Assembly (NCBI GenBank): GCA_023391185.1
Contig: JAEWBI010000055.1
Location: 1-11,187 of the forward strand
From: Bacillota bacterium
GTDB lineage: Bacteria; Bacillota_I; Bacilli_A; RF39; UBA660
DNA length: 11,187 bases
Reading direction: 5' to 3'
Shown: in pieces, positions 1 to 6,192 of the stretch
Layout of the letters: every line of letters starts with the position of its first letter
How positions within the stretch are numbered: position 1 is the stretch's first letter
The notes under the pieces: model-generated
The model's database searches: none
What the model was told of the DNA's origin: nothing
Seen by the model: only the letters and a program-made list of their open reading frames with translations
Translations under genes and position numbers: made by a program

Positions 1-20
1 AATGTGAATCCTTTTTTCAA
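1..20 (-). CDS. Start of a type IV prepilin-like protein (partial, runs off the left edge)
   Basis: Only six complete codons are visible. They begin with TTG and read MKKGFT, followed by the first two bases of the next codon. A GAGGTG ribosome binding site at 27-32 lies six bases upstream of the TTG. MKKGFT is the usual opening of class III (type IV) prepilins and competence pseudopilins of the ComGC/ComGD kind, whose leader continues as TLIEL and is cut after the glycine by a PilD/ComC-type peptidase. The identification is inference from six residues; other proteins can begin this way. An in-frame GTG three codons upstream overlaps the ribosome binding site and is a poorer start. The preceding gene ends at a terminator at 222-248, so this gene probably has its own promoter. 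Confidence 0.5.
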
Positions 21-47
21 ATAAGACACCTCTTTTCAAGACGAATT

Positions 48-75
48 TTTATAATATCTATTTTTTATAAATCAA
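48..75 (-). promoter_or_regulatory. Candidate promoter for the prepilin-like gene
   Basis: On the minus strand TTGATT (70-75) is followed after 16 bases by TATAAA (48-53). This would start transcription about 20 bases before the TTG start codon. The match is moderate in very AT-rich DNA, and no TG extension is present, unlike the other promoters here. Confidence 0.3.
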
Positions 76-221
76 TCATTCTATAAGTAGTATGCCTATA
101 ATAGCGATAATTATTGAGTTTATCATACTTTTTAAAAGAGAATAATTAAAAATATAATATATAGATTACAATTAAATTAATTATTTGTGTTTATTATATT
201 TTGGAATGTGTTTTTAGTAAG

Positions 222-248
222 AAAAAAAGAACTTAATCAAGTTCTTTT
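222..248 (-). terminator. Rho-independent terminator of the glycosyltransferase-kinase gene
   Basis: A perfect 10-bp stem (225-234 with 239-248) closes a 4-base loop and is followed by a T run on the minus strand. The TAG stop codon at 249-251 directly abuts the 5' arm. Confidence 0.85.
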
Positions 249-2288
249 CTATTTATTTAAAATATCTTCAATAATGCTACTATTTAATATATAATACCAA
301 TCTTCCCAGTTATCTGTTTGTTGCAACTCATCAAGCAAGTCAACTTTATCTATTTCATATAAATATATTTTTTCTAGTAACACCTTTAATATATAGAAAT
401 TCCAAATATTTATTATATCTATCTTCGTATAATTATCAAATGGTTTTAATATTTTTTTAGCGATTTTAACATCGATTTCTTTACCATTCTTACTAAATTT
501 AATAGCGAATACTACTAAGTCATAAAGTTTAGTAAATATAGCAGTTTCATCTAAATCTATTAATGTGAAGTCACCCTTATCATCCCAAATAATATTAGAA
601 GGTGCTAAATCACCATGTATTAATTCTGTTTCATAAAATATGTTATAATTTTGTAATTTCATATACTTCTTAAGTAATTCATCTATTAAGACTCTATTAA
701 TTTTACTTGTTTTCATTTCTCTTAAAGAATTATAGTAGCAATCAACTTTATCTAAAATACTAGTGTATTTTTTTGTACAAGGTTTAGATAATTTTATGAA
801 ACTTAATACTTTACTTATTTGCTCTTCATTAAGTTTTTTTAAATGCTTACCTTCTACATATTCGTAAATACATACACTACAATTATGTACATTATAAAAT
901 TTTCCATCTGTTGGATTTAAAACTAACACATTATTTTTTCTAGCTATTTCAATAAGAGCATTAATTGCTTCTTTATCAATATTTTTACGATATATTTTTG
1001 CTATATACTTTCTTTTTGTTGTAGTTACTAAATATACAATATTAGTTATACCACCATCGAGTTTTTTTAGTTCTAATATCTTTTCTTTAAAATTTTCTTT
1101 GAAAACTTCATTAATTATATTACTATTATAATTTTTAATAGTATTTTTATAAACATTAACTACTTTATTAATAACTACTTCAGAACAATAGGCCTCATTT
1201 ATGCGTTTTTTTATAAAGATCGAATACTCTTTTTGTGCATTTTTATCTTTATATAAATCAATAATTTTACTGGCTAAGTCCTCGCTAGTTATACCATCAT
1301 ATAAATATCTAGTATCACCATCTAAGATTTCTTTCATACCACTATTAATACTACCTACAAAGGGTAATCCACAAGCCATACTTTCTAAAACCACATACGG
1401 GAAATTATCAAATAATGATGGAAAAACACCAATAGCTGCGCTGTTATAAAAATCATTAAGTTCGCTGTTTAATAACTGTCCTTTAAATTCTAATTGTTTA
1501 TGATATTTTTCAGGAATAACTTCATATATATATTCTTTTGTAGAGATTTCTTTATCATTACGATTTGTATCCTTACCTACAAATAATATTTTAACACTAC
1601 CAAGTGCAGCAATTATTTTTGGTATTGCTTCAGCAAATATGATAACCCCTTTTCGCTGTTCAATACTTCCACAATATAAAATTGTTTTCGACTTTGATTT
1701 TCTTCCATTTTTTAAATAGAAATCATCAAGATTAGCTGGATTAGGAACTACCTCAATATCAGTTCTTTTTAACTTCATTTCTTTAATAACCATATTTTTT
1801 AAAATGGCTGTACAAGAAATAACTTTATCAGCACTTTCAATCATCTTCTTTTCCCATCTAAGCATTTGCTTATGAATACTAGGATCCAAATTACTCTTGT
1901 TACTTTTACTCCATACCACAAGTGGAGTATGCAATTTTACTATTAATGGTACTTTTCTATACTTCTCAAATAAAACAGTCTCTGCGCCCCAATCTGGAAC
2001 CTCAATAATATCTATTTCATTATGTCTTTGAAGATCTCTTAATTTATTACATACCTTTTCTCTATAAGAATAATAATTATTATTTATGTCATCAGTTTGT
2101 TCAACATATAATCTTATTACCCTAACCCCGTTTTTAATTTCCTCATAATCTTTTTTCAAGCCTCTTGCGATTACGACTACTTCATTTCCTTTTTTTACTA
2201 AACTTTCCGCTAAACGTTTTTGGTAGGTGGCTATACCTCCAAAGTTTGTTTCATCAGGATATTCCTCATGAACTAAACACACTTTCAT
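249..2288 (-). CDS. Family 4-type glycosyltransferase fused to an APH/choline-kinase-like phosphotransferase domain
   Basis: This is a 679-residue, apparently cytosolic protein with two catalytic domains. Residues 1 to about 385 look like a GT-B glycosyltransferase of the GT4 group: a GGIATY donor/acceptor loop at 17-22, an LYCGSIEQRKG segment at 204-214, and an FPSLFDNFPYVVLE stretch where the usual E-x7-E pair appears as D294-x7-E302. Residues about 400-679 resemble the aminoglycoside phosphotransferase/choline kinase fold: a GG-x-TN nucleotide loop near 412, K431 as the likely ATP lysine, the HGDLAPSN catalytic loop at 558-565 with D560 and N565, and the metal-binding D578 in LIDLDE. The presence of both active sites suggests that a sugar is transferred and that the same or a linked substrate is phosphorylated, for example on a surface glycan or glycolipid. 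The substrate is unknown. The start is supported by a GAGGTG site at 2297-2302. The domain families are clear; the pathway is inference. Confidence 0.85.
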   Translation of the reverse strand: MKVCLVHEEYPDETNFGGIATYQKRLAESLVKKGNEVVVIARGLKKDYEEIKNGVRVIRLYVEQTDDINNNYYSYREKVCNKLRDLQRHNEIDIIEVPDWGAETVLFEKYRKVPLIVKLHTPLVVWSKSNKSNLDPSIHKQMLRWEKKMIESADKVISCTAILKNMVIKEMKLKRTDIEVVPNPANLDDFYLKNGRKSKSKTILYCGSIEQRKGVIIFAEAIPKIIAALGSVKILFVGKDTNRNDKEISTKEYIYEVIPEKYHKQLEFKGQLLNSELNDFYNSAAIGVFPSLFDNFPYVVLESMACGLPFVGSINSGMKEILDGDTRYLYDGITSEDLASKIIDLYKDKNAQKEYSIFIKKRINEAYCSEVVINKVVNVYKNTIKNYNSNIINEVFKENFKEKILELKKLDGGITNIVYLVTTTKRKYIAKIYRKNIDKEAINALIEIARKNNVLVLNPTDGKFYNVHNCSVCIYEYVEGKHLKKLNEEQISKVLSFIKLSKPCTKKYTSILDKVDCYYNSLREMKTSKINRVLIDELLKKYMKLQNYNIFYETELIHGDLAPSNIIWDDKGDFTLIDLDETAIFTKLYDLVVFAIKFSKNGKEIDVKIAKKILKPFDNYTKIDIINIWNFYILKVLLEKIYLYEIDKVDLLDELQQTDNWEDWYYILNSSIIEDILNK

Positions 2289-2329
2289 TATAAATTCACC
2301 TCAACACTTCAGTTTTGCAAAGGAATTAT

Positions 2330-2338
2330 ATTATATCA
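2330..2338 (-). promoter_or_regulatory. Extended -10 promoter of the glycosyltransferase-kinase gene
   Basis: The minus strand reads TGATATAAT, an extended -10 element, about 45 bases before the ATG. No convincing -35 hexamer is seen, as is common for TGn-type promoters. Confidence 0.6.
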
Positions 2339-2344
2339 TAAAAT

Positions 2345-2370
2345 AAAAAAAAGACAAAATGTCTATTTTT
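2345..2370 (-). terminator. Probable terminator of the serine protease gene
   Basis: A short AGACA/TGTCT stem (2352-2356 with 2360-2364) with a 3-base loop is followed on the minus strand by eight T residues. Two bases of the TAG stop codon (2363-2365) lie inside the stem. The stem is short, but the T run is good. Confidence 0.6.
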
Positions 2371-3226
2371 CTTTTTTATATTTCACATTATGCTTATCTA
2401 AAAACATCTTTATAGCATTAACATTAATACCTATGCCAAAGTCAGCAAAACTAAACTGTTTAACTGTGATATCACTTGTATTTCTCTTAAGTTTAGTATC
2501 TATATCAAGTCCTATATCTTTAGATGCATTACCAATTTGCATACCTACAACTATACCATCTTTATTAAATATTGGGCCACCACTTTGCCCACTTAAAGCT
2601 GCATTAGTCATTTCAAATAATGAAATTTCTTTTTTATCATCTAATAGTATTCTTGTAAGCATTCCGTCAAGTGGAAATGGCTGTAAGTTAGAATCAAAAA
2701 AGTCTTTTATTACGATATCTTTAGAAGCATAATTATATGTAAAACAGTTTATCTCTGGATATGGAAATCCTAAACGGCATAAATATTCACCAGGTTCAGC
2801 ATTATCTTTAGCAAATATTGGAAAACTATTACAGTATATTTTACCTGGATTATCAAACTTTATTAAGGCCAAATCTAAATACTCATGCATAAATATTTCC
2901 ATACCTTGCCATGATTCTATTAAATTAAGAAAAACATTCCTAAATATAATAGCTGAATCCTCAGCAACACCATACTTCTTATATATTTTTTTAGGGGGAA
3001 CTTTATTTTCTATAAGTTCTTTTTTTATATCCTTATATGTAGCCATTATTTTATCAGCAGCAATTATATTTTCTGCTATATGGCGGCATGTAAGTACATA
3101 TCCTTCCTCATTAATAACCATTACTGTTGCCATACTACCATATACTTCATCACTATAAGGTGTTTTGTATGCACTAACTATTGGTTTTATATAATTAACA
3201 TTCTTTTTTATTGCTTCCTTAAACAT
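2363..3226 (-). CDS. Trypsin-like (trypsin_2/HtrA-fold) serine protease, no signal peptide
   Basis: This 287-residue protein has the three catalytic elements of chymotrypsin-fold proteases in the right order. His49 lies in LTCRHIAEN, Asp118 in LDLALIKF, and the nucleophile Ser215 in GQSGGPIFN. A G-x-V-V-G-x-Q-I-G strand follows Ser215, as in HtrA/DegP relatives. There is no PDZ domain after the protease domain, which already takes up the full length. The N terminus (MFKEAIKKNV) has no signal peptide or membrane helix, so the enzyme should be cytosolic unless exported by another route. An insert of about 60 charged and hydrophobic residues separates His49 and Asp118. A TAGGAGG site lies at the usual distance before the ATG. 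The protease fold is well supported; the target and biological role are unknown. Confidence 0.85.
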   Translation of the reverse strand: MFKEAIKKNVNYIKPIVSAYKTPYSDEVYGSMATVMVINEEGYVLTCRHIAENIIAADKIMATYKDIKKELIENKVPPKKIYKKYGVAEDSAIIFRNVFLNLIESWQGMEIFMHEYLDLALIKFDNPGKIYCNSFPIFAKDNAEPGEYLCRLGFPYPEINCFTYNYASKDIVIKDFFDSNLQPFPLDGMLTRILLDDKKEISLFEMTNAALSGQSGGPIFNKDGIVVGMQIGNASKDIGLDIDTKLKRNTSDITVKQFSFADFGIGINVNAIKMFLDKHNVKYKKEK

Positions 3227-3250
3227 GTTAGCCTCCTAAAATATAACAAT

Positions 3251-3259
3251 ATTATATCA
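3251..3259 (-). promoter_or_regulatory. Extended -10 promoter of the serine protease gene
   Basis: The minus strand reads TGATATAAT 25 bases before the ATG, giving a short leader with a TAGGAGG site. No clear -35 is visible. Confidence 0.6.
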
Positions 3260-3272
3260 TAACTACAAATAA

Positions 3273-3557
3273 TTATTTTTTTGTATTATTATAATAATTT
3301 CTTTCAGATAATTCTGTTGCTACCCACTCTAAATCATCAGTATCAAGACCATAACTTTCATTTAAACAACTTTCAATATCATAAATTAAACTATTTAAGT
3401 TACTATATTTTTTATAATCAATATTATATCTATTTAATACTTCTATATAATTATCAGTTAGTAACATTCCATTACCAAAATCTTTTATCATGTCCTTTTC
3501 AAAGTCAAAATTACCTATAATTTCATCAACAGTTATCTCTTTATTATCTATTTTCAT
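3273..3557 (-). CDS. Small acidic protein of unknown function (94 aa)
   Basis: I do not recognise this protein with confidence. It is soluble, acidic and probably mostly helical, with no membrane segment, Cys pair or known catalytic motif. The first half contains MLLTDNYIEVLNRYNIDY, and it ends in LEWVATELSERNYYNNTKK, a basic, Tyr/Asn-rich tail. The start was set at the internal ATG (3555-3557) because an AGAGGG site at 3563-3568 precedes it at good spacing. A longer reading from 3599 would begin upstream of the promoter -10 at 3577-3585 and encode a spurious hydrophobic leader. It lies between the protease and another small protein gene, each with its own promoter. No clear terminator follows it, so some read-through into the protease gene is possible. 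Confidence 0.75.
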   Translation of the reverse strand: MKIDNKEITVDEIIGNFDFEKDMIKDFGNGMLLTDNYIEVLNRYNIDYKKYSNLNSLIYDIESCLNESYGLDTDDLEWVATELSERNYYNNTKK

Positions 3558-3576
3558 ATTATCCCTCTTTGTATAT

Positions 3577-3585
3577 ATTATAACA
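3577..3585 (-). promoter_or_regulatory. Extended -10 promoter of the 94-aa protein gene
   Basis: The minus strand reads TGTTATAAT about 20 bases before the chosen ATG. It sits at the T run of the upstream gene's terminator, so the two units are packed end to end. Confidence 0.6.
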
Positions 3586-3610
3586 AAAAAAACATACATA
3601 TAGTATGCTT
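3583..3610 (-). terminator. Terminator of the 108-aa protein gene
   Basis: A GCATAC/GTATGT stem with a TATAT loop, extended by A-T pairs, is followed by a run of eight T on the minus strand. It begins at the TAA stop codon (3609-3611) and overlaps the next promoter. Confidence 0.7.
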
Positions 3611-3935
3611 ATTGTTTTGTTAGTATCTTTTGTTTGGCGGGTTCTAATCCAAATAAAACTTCTTCTTGTTCATTTTGTTCTTCAATACCAGGTAATAATT
3701 TATTACTTTGAATATTTTCTTCTTTTTGTACTATACCATATCTAATTTCTTTAGCTACTTTAGTGGCCTGTGCATAATCTATCTCTGGTTGTTTAGCCAT
3801 AATATTATTAGCAATGTCTCTTATAGCATCAATCTCAGCCATCACATTAACATTCTCACTAATAACTTCACTAGCAGTAATATACCTTATCTCAGATAAA
3901 TTATCCTTTGTTACAACATTAACCTTGTAAACCAT
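3609..3935 (-). CDS. Small soluble protein of unknown function (108 aa)
   Basis: I do not recognise this family. The N-terminal third (MVYKVNVVTKDN...IRYITASEV) looks like two beta strands. The middle (about 30-70) is a charged helical stretch, and the end (about 72-108) is Glu/Gln-rich and probably disordered, with an acidic EEQNEQEE patch. There are no transmembrane helices, cysteines or catalytic motifs. The start is well supported by a GAGGTGG site four bases from the ATG core spacing and by a TGTTATAAT promoter just upstream. It is flanked by the MscS-type channel gene upstream and a 94-residue unknown downstream. The channel gene has no clear terminator, so the two may be partly co-transcribed. 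Confidence 0.75.
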   Translation of the reverse strand: MVYKVNVVTKDNLSEIRYITASEVISENVNVMAEIDAIRDIANNIMAKQPEIDYAQATKVAKEIRYGIVQKEENIQSNKLLPGIEEQNEQEEVLFGLEPAKQKILTKQ

Positions 3936-3958
3936 AGTACCACCTCTATTATAAGTAC

Positions 3959-3967
3959 ATTATAACA
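3959..3967 (-). promoter_or_regulatory. Extended -10 promoter of the 108-aa protein gene
   Basis: The minus strand reads TGTTATAAT 24 bases before the ATG, directly after the stop codon of the channel gene. There is no clear -35. Confidence 0.6.
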
Positions 3968-3971
3968 TACT

Positions 3972-4835
3972 TTAATCTCGATATAAAACTATTTCTTCAT
4001 TTCGATATGCATTTAATATACTACACCAAATTTCATCTTCTACATTCCTTGCTTTTTTAGGATGAATTAGATATCTAATATATAATTCAATATGTGTATC
4101 TACTACTTTAGTGTATATAATTGGATCAAATTTATTAAAATATATTCTGTAATCTAAACTAGCACTGTTTATTTGACCTCGCATTTTTTGTGGAATTCTC
4201 TTTACAATTTGATTACTATTAACTATTTTATAAAGTACCTTTTTAGACTGTCTTAAATCCGCATCTAATGGTAACTTTACAGTTATCTCATTCCATATAT
4301 ATTTAAAAGCTTTTACATAATTTGTAAGTGGTGATGTAAAAATCAAAAAATTAGGTAAATGAATTATTTTACCAGTACTTTGTTCCCCATTTATTTCATC
4401 ACCTATTTCTAATATTTCGAAATTTAAGGCTGAAATATTTACTACATCACCTTTATTGTCACCTATTTCAATACGATCTTCTAATTTAAAAGGTTTTTTG
4501 ACTTTAATATATATACCAGAAAAGAAATTAAAAATAATCTCTCTAAGCGCTATTGTTGCACCAGCTGATACAAAACTGATTAAAGTAATAAAATTAGAAA
4601 GATGCGATTCCCATATAAAAAATATGGCTATCCATATTATAGTATTGGACATAAGATTAACTTTTTTCTTATACATATATCTATCTTTAGAATTATTATT
4701 AAAACTAATATAAATTTTACAGATTAAATTTGCTAGTAACTTTATAAATACATATGAAGCAAGAGTCAAAATAGCTAAATAAATATATTCACTTTCAACA
4801 GAATTACCAATATAATTACTAATACTTTTTATCAT
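3972..4835 (-). CDS. MscS-family small-conductance mechanosensitive ion channel
   Basis: This is a 287-residue inner-membrane protein with the MscS layout. Helices lie at about residues 17-43 and 63-77. A pore-lining, Gly/Ala/Ser-rich third helix runs from about 82 to 111 (FVSAGATIALREIIFNFFSG). The beta domain follows (KPFKLEDRIEIGDNKGDVVNI), and the hallmark segment PNFLIFTSPLTNY at 161-173 corresponds to PNxxLFxxxITNY in MscS. A C-terminal alpha/beta domain continues to the end. Channels of this family open under membrane tension and release solutes on hypo-osmotic shock. The start is placed at 4835 because a perfect AAAGGAGG site (4841-4848) precedes it. The in-frame ATG at 4859 overlaps the promoter -10 and would lie at or before the transcription start. 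The protein is near the length of E. coli MscS (286 residues). No terminator is obvious. Confidence 0.88.
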   Translation of the reverse strand: MIKSISNYIGNSVESEYIYLAILTLASYVFIKLLANLICKIYISFNNNSKDRYMYKKKVNLMSNTIIWIAIFFIWESHLSNFITLISFVSAGATIALREIIFNFFSGIYIKVKKPFKLEDRIEIGDNKGDVVNISALNFEILEIGDEINGEQSTGKIIHLPNFLIFTSPLTNYVKAFKYIWNEITVKLPLDADLRQSKKVLYKIVNSNQIVKRIPQKMRGQINSASLDYRIYFNKFDPIIYTKVVDTHIELYIRYLIHPKKARNVEDEIWCSILNAYRNEEIVLYRD

Positions 4836-4857
4836 CTTAACCTCCTTTTGCTTTGAC

Positions 4858-4866
4858 ATTATAACA
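4858..4866 (-). promoter_or_regulatory. Extended -10 promoter of the MscS-type channel gene
   Basis: The minus strand reads TGTTATAAT, 22 bases before the chosen ATG. It rules out the longer upstream reading of the gene. Confidence 0.6.
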
Positions 4867-4920
4867 CATTTTATGCATTTTAAAATAAGAAATAATACAA
4901 TACCATAATTTTACACAATT

Positions 4921-4948
4921 AAAAACAAGATACTAGTATCTTGTTTTT
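4921..4948 (-). terminator. Perfect palindromic terminator containing a stop codon
   Basis: A perfect 28-base palindrome ends in five T residues on either strand. The loop is CTAG, and the TAG stop codon (4933-4935) of the 160-aa gene sits at its centre. The last codons (Lys-Thr-Arg-Tyr) form the 5' arm. Confidence 0.85.
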
Positions 4949-5415
4949 ATTTTTCTTTTTTGTGTTAACATTTCAGGAAATAATTTTCTATCATAATGAA
5001 TAATACCTTTTCTAATATTCTTCATATGTTTAGCCTTTATTCCAGGATAGTTTAATATACATAAGTTGCCATCTAAATCAACATGTGTATATAAATATAT
5101 TAAGTTTTTCATATTAAGTGCTCCACATATTGGAGTGTTTATTCCCGTATCAATACCATTTATTTCATAATCTATACTACTGTTATGAAAGTGATTTAAC
5201 TTTGGAACTGTTTTTGATTTAGATCTTTTTACTAAATCTTTAGCAATAACAAATGAACGTAATATTTGTTCTGTAGCTGGAATAATTTTATTAATCAAGG
5301 CATTATATAAAGATTTATAGTCGTTAATTTCATAAATTTTAAATAATTCCTGAACTTCCTTGTCTTCAATTTCTCTAACAAGGCTATACGTTGAAATGTC
5401 TTCTAGAGTTATCAT
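4933..5415 (-). CDS. Protein of unknown function (160 aa)
   Basis: I do not recognise this protein. It is basic and apparently soluble. The first half is helical and charged (DKEVQELFKIYEINDYKSLYNALIN). The middle has two short glycine-containing segments (YEINGIDTGI and TPICGALNMKNL), then a likely strand LIYLYTHVDLDGN. The C terminus is very Lys/Arg-rich (RKLFPEMLTQKRKIKTRY) and could bind nucleic acid, although no motif proves this. The start was set at the ATG at 5413-5415 because an AAAGGAGAG site precedes it and the promoter lies upstream. A longer reading from 5469 would start inside the -35 box. It has its own strong promoter and terminator, so it is a single-gene unit between the channel gene and a small membrane-protein operon. 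Confidence 0.75.
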   Translation of the reverse strand: MITLEDISTYSLVREIEDKEVQELFKIYEINDYKSLYNALINKIIPATEQILRSFVIAKDLVKRSKSKTVPKLNHFHNSSIDYEINGIDTGINTPICGALNMKNLIYLYTHVDLDGNLCILNYPGIKAKHMKNIRKGIIHYDRKLFPEMLTQKRKIKTRY

Positions 5416-5440
5416 ATTCTCTCTCCTTTTAATAAGACAT

Positions 5441-5469
5441 ATACTAACATAAAAAATATTGTAAGTCAA
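5441..5469 (-). promoter_or_regulatory. Strong sigma-A-type promoter of the 160-aa protein gene
   Basis: On the minus strand TTGACT (5464-5469), a 17-base spacer and TAGTAT (5441-5446) with an upstream TGT make a full promoter. It directly follows the terminator at 5472-5497. Confidence 0.75.
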
Positions 5470-5471
5470 AG

Positions 5472-5497
5472 AAAAATAACAAAAAATTGCTATTTTT
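5472..5497 (-). terminator. Terminator of the small membrane-protein operon
   Basis: A 10-bp stem (5472-5481 with 5488-5497, including one G-U pair) has a T-rich 3' arm on the minus strand. The TAG stop (5490-5492) of the 78-aa gene lies inside the 5' arm. Confidence 0.7.
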
Positions 5498-5726
5498 TTC
5501 GTATTTCTCTAATTAAATCAATACTCTTATTAATAAGCATGTATATTGCGAAAATATTAAAAATTAAAAGGCATGCTTTTATAACCTTCATCATGATATC
5601 ATCAGTATTTCCATAAGAAATTACAAATATTAGACTTACTAATATTAATAAAGCATATGGAATCATACTAAAAACTTTCTTAGTTATTGAATTAATTCTT
5701 CTTTTTTCACGTGTAGTTAAATTCAT
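5490..5726 (-). CDS. Small two-helix membrane protein of unknown function (78 aa)
   Basis: The protein has a basic N terminus (MNLTTREKRRINSITKK), a hydrophobic helix at about 21-38, a short polar turn containing Asp42-Asp43, a second helix at about 47-66 and a basic tail (DLIREIRKK). This predicts a hairpin in the membrane with both ends in the cytoplasm. I do not recognise the family; holin-like and small accessory membrane proteins can share this shape, but no phage context supports that. Its ATG overlaps the TGA stop of the 62-aa gene in an ATGA arrangement, with an AGAGGTG site inside the upstream gene, so the two are translationally coupled. The operon ends at a hairpin containing this gene's stop codon. 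Confidence 0.75.
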   Translation of the reverse strand: MNLTTREKRRINSITKKVFSMIPYALLILVSLIFVISYGNTDDIMMKVIKACLLIFNIFAIYMLINKSIDLIREIRKK

Positions 5727-5911
5727 ATCTCACCTCTGACTTTATATAGTTCATCATTAAGCATTGCATTTAATAAATCAACCACTAAAATTTTTTCATT
5801 ATTTGGAAGGTCTCTATTTTCAATAATTATATCAAACAAGTTTGTAGCAACCGATACTATTTTTTCATAATTATCTAATTGTTCTATCTTTTCATTCATC
5901 TTCTCTAACAT
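5723..5911 (-). CDS. Small acidic helical protein, first gene of a two-gene operon (62 aa)
   Basis: The product is a short, acidic, probably all-helical protein (MLEKMNEKIEQLDNYEKIV, then LPNNEKILVVDLLNAMLNDE). It has no membrane helix or recognisable motif. An AAGGGGG site lies eight bases before the ATG, and an extended -10 promoter lies at 5934-5942. The four-base overlap with the following membrane-protein gene suggests that the two products act together, perhaps a cytosolic partner with a membrane anchor. That is inference from layout only. The internal ATG four codons in lacks its own ribosome binding site, so the first ATG was kept. Confidence 0.7.
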   Translation of the reverse strand: MLEKMNEKIEQLDNYEKIVSVATNLFDIIIENRDLPNNEKILVVDLLNAMLNDELYKVRGEI

Positions 5912-5933
5912 TATGTTCCCCCTTACTTTTTTA

Positions 5934-5942
5934 ATTATACCA
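5934..5942 (-). promoter_or_regulatory. Extended -10 promoter of the 62-aa/78-aa operon
   Basis: The minus strand reads TGGTATAAT 22 bases before the first ATG. There is no clear -35. Confidence 0.6.
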
Positions 5943-5978
5943 TTATTTTTTTTGCTATTCTATAAGTTCATAAAATAA

Positions 5979-6011
5979 ACAAAAAAGGAAATATCAAAAT
6001 TATTTCCTTTT
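5979..6011 (-). terminator. Terminator of a short transcription unit
   Basis: A perfect 10-bp stem (5983-5992 with 6002-6011) around a 9-base loop is followed by a T run on the minus strand. It closes the unit that begins near 6190 and stands about 40 bases from the promoter of the next operon. Confidence 0.8.
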
Positions 6012-6018
6012 ACACTTA

Positions 6019-6096
6019 TTAAAATTCTATAGTTATTTGTCTTATATTAAGTAATTTAATGCAATACAATATTAACCTTATTATAGATAATGTCAT
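6019..6096 (-). CDS. Possible 25-residue hydrophobic peptide
   Basis: A 25-codon frame starts with ATG behind an AGGTGAT site at suitable spacing and ends in TAA just before the strong terminator at 5979-6011. The peptide begins MTLSIIRLILYCIKLL: it is hydrophobic and basic, could form a short membrane helix, and ends in a more polar ITIEF. A palindrome, TGTAAATTTACA (6107-6118), lies next to the ribosome binding site and could affect its accessibility. The size and composition resemble small membrane peptides, including type I toxins, but no antisense RNA was identified. The transcript could instead be a non-coding RNA. Coding status is uncertain. Confidence 0.35.
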   Translation of the reverse strand: MTLSIIRLILYCIKLLNIRQITIEF

Positions 6097-6192
6097 ATTT
6101 ATCACCTGTAAATTTACACACATTAAATTTTAGTCATAAGTTTAACCTCATGATTTGAAATTAACTTATATTTTGTTTACTATATGTCTAAT

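Noticed and set aside
76..126. A 16-codon minus-strand frame beginning MINSIIIAIIGILLIE, which would extend by six residues if TGA coded for Trp
   Set aside because: It has no proper ribosome binding site, and genes in the window use TGA as a stop and TGG for Trp, so there is no support for the Mycoplasma-type code.
1201..1449. 82-codon plus-strand open frame
   Set aside because: It lies entirely inside the glycosyltransferase-kinase gene on the other strand and encodes low-complexity hydrophobic sequence without a ribosome binding site.
2433..2732. 99-codon plus-strand open frame
   Set aside because: It is antisense to the serine protease gene, whose catalytic motifs show which strand is real.
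3281..3899. Plus-strand frames opposite the two small unknown proteins and one at 3080-3262
   Set aside because: They are Tyr/Asn/Phe-rich translations typical of antisense AT-rich DNA and have no ribosome binding site. The minus-strand genes have promoters and strong sites.
4456..4713. 85-codon plus-strand frame
   Set aside because: It is a shadow of the MscS-type channel gene.
5416..5469. Upstream start for the 160-aa protein, adding 18 residues
   Set aside because: The longer start falls in the -35 box of the promoter, and the internal ATG has an AAAGGAGAG site.
5490..5726. Holin call for the two-helix 78-aa membrane protein
   Set aside because: The topology fits, but no endolysin or other phage gene is nearby and the partner is a small acidic protein.
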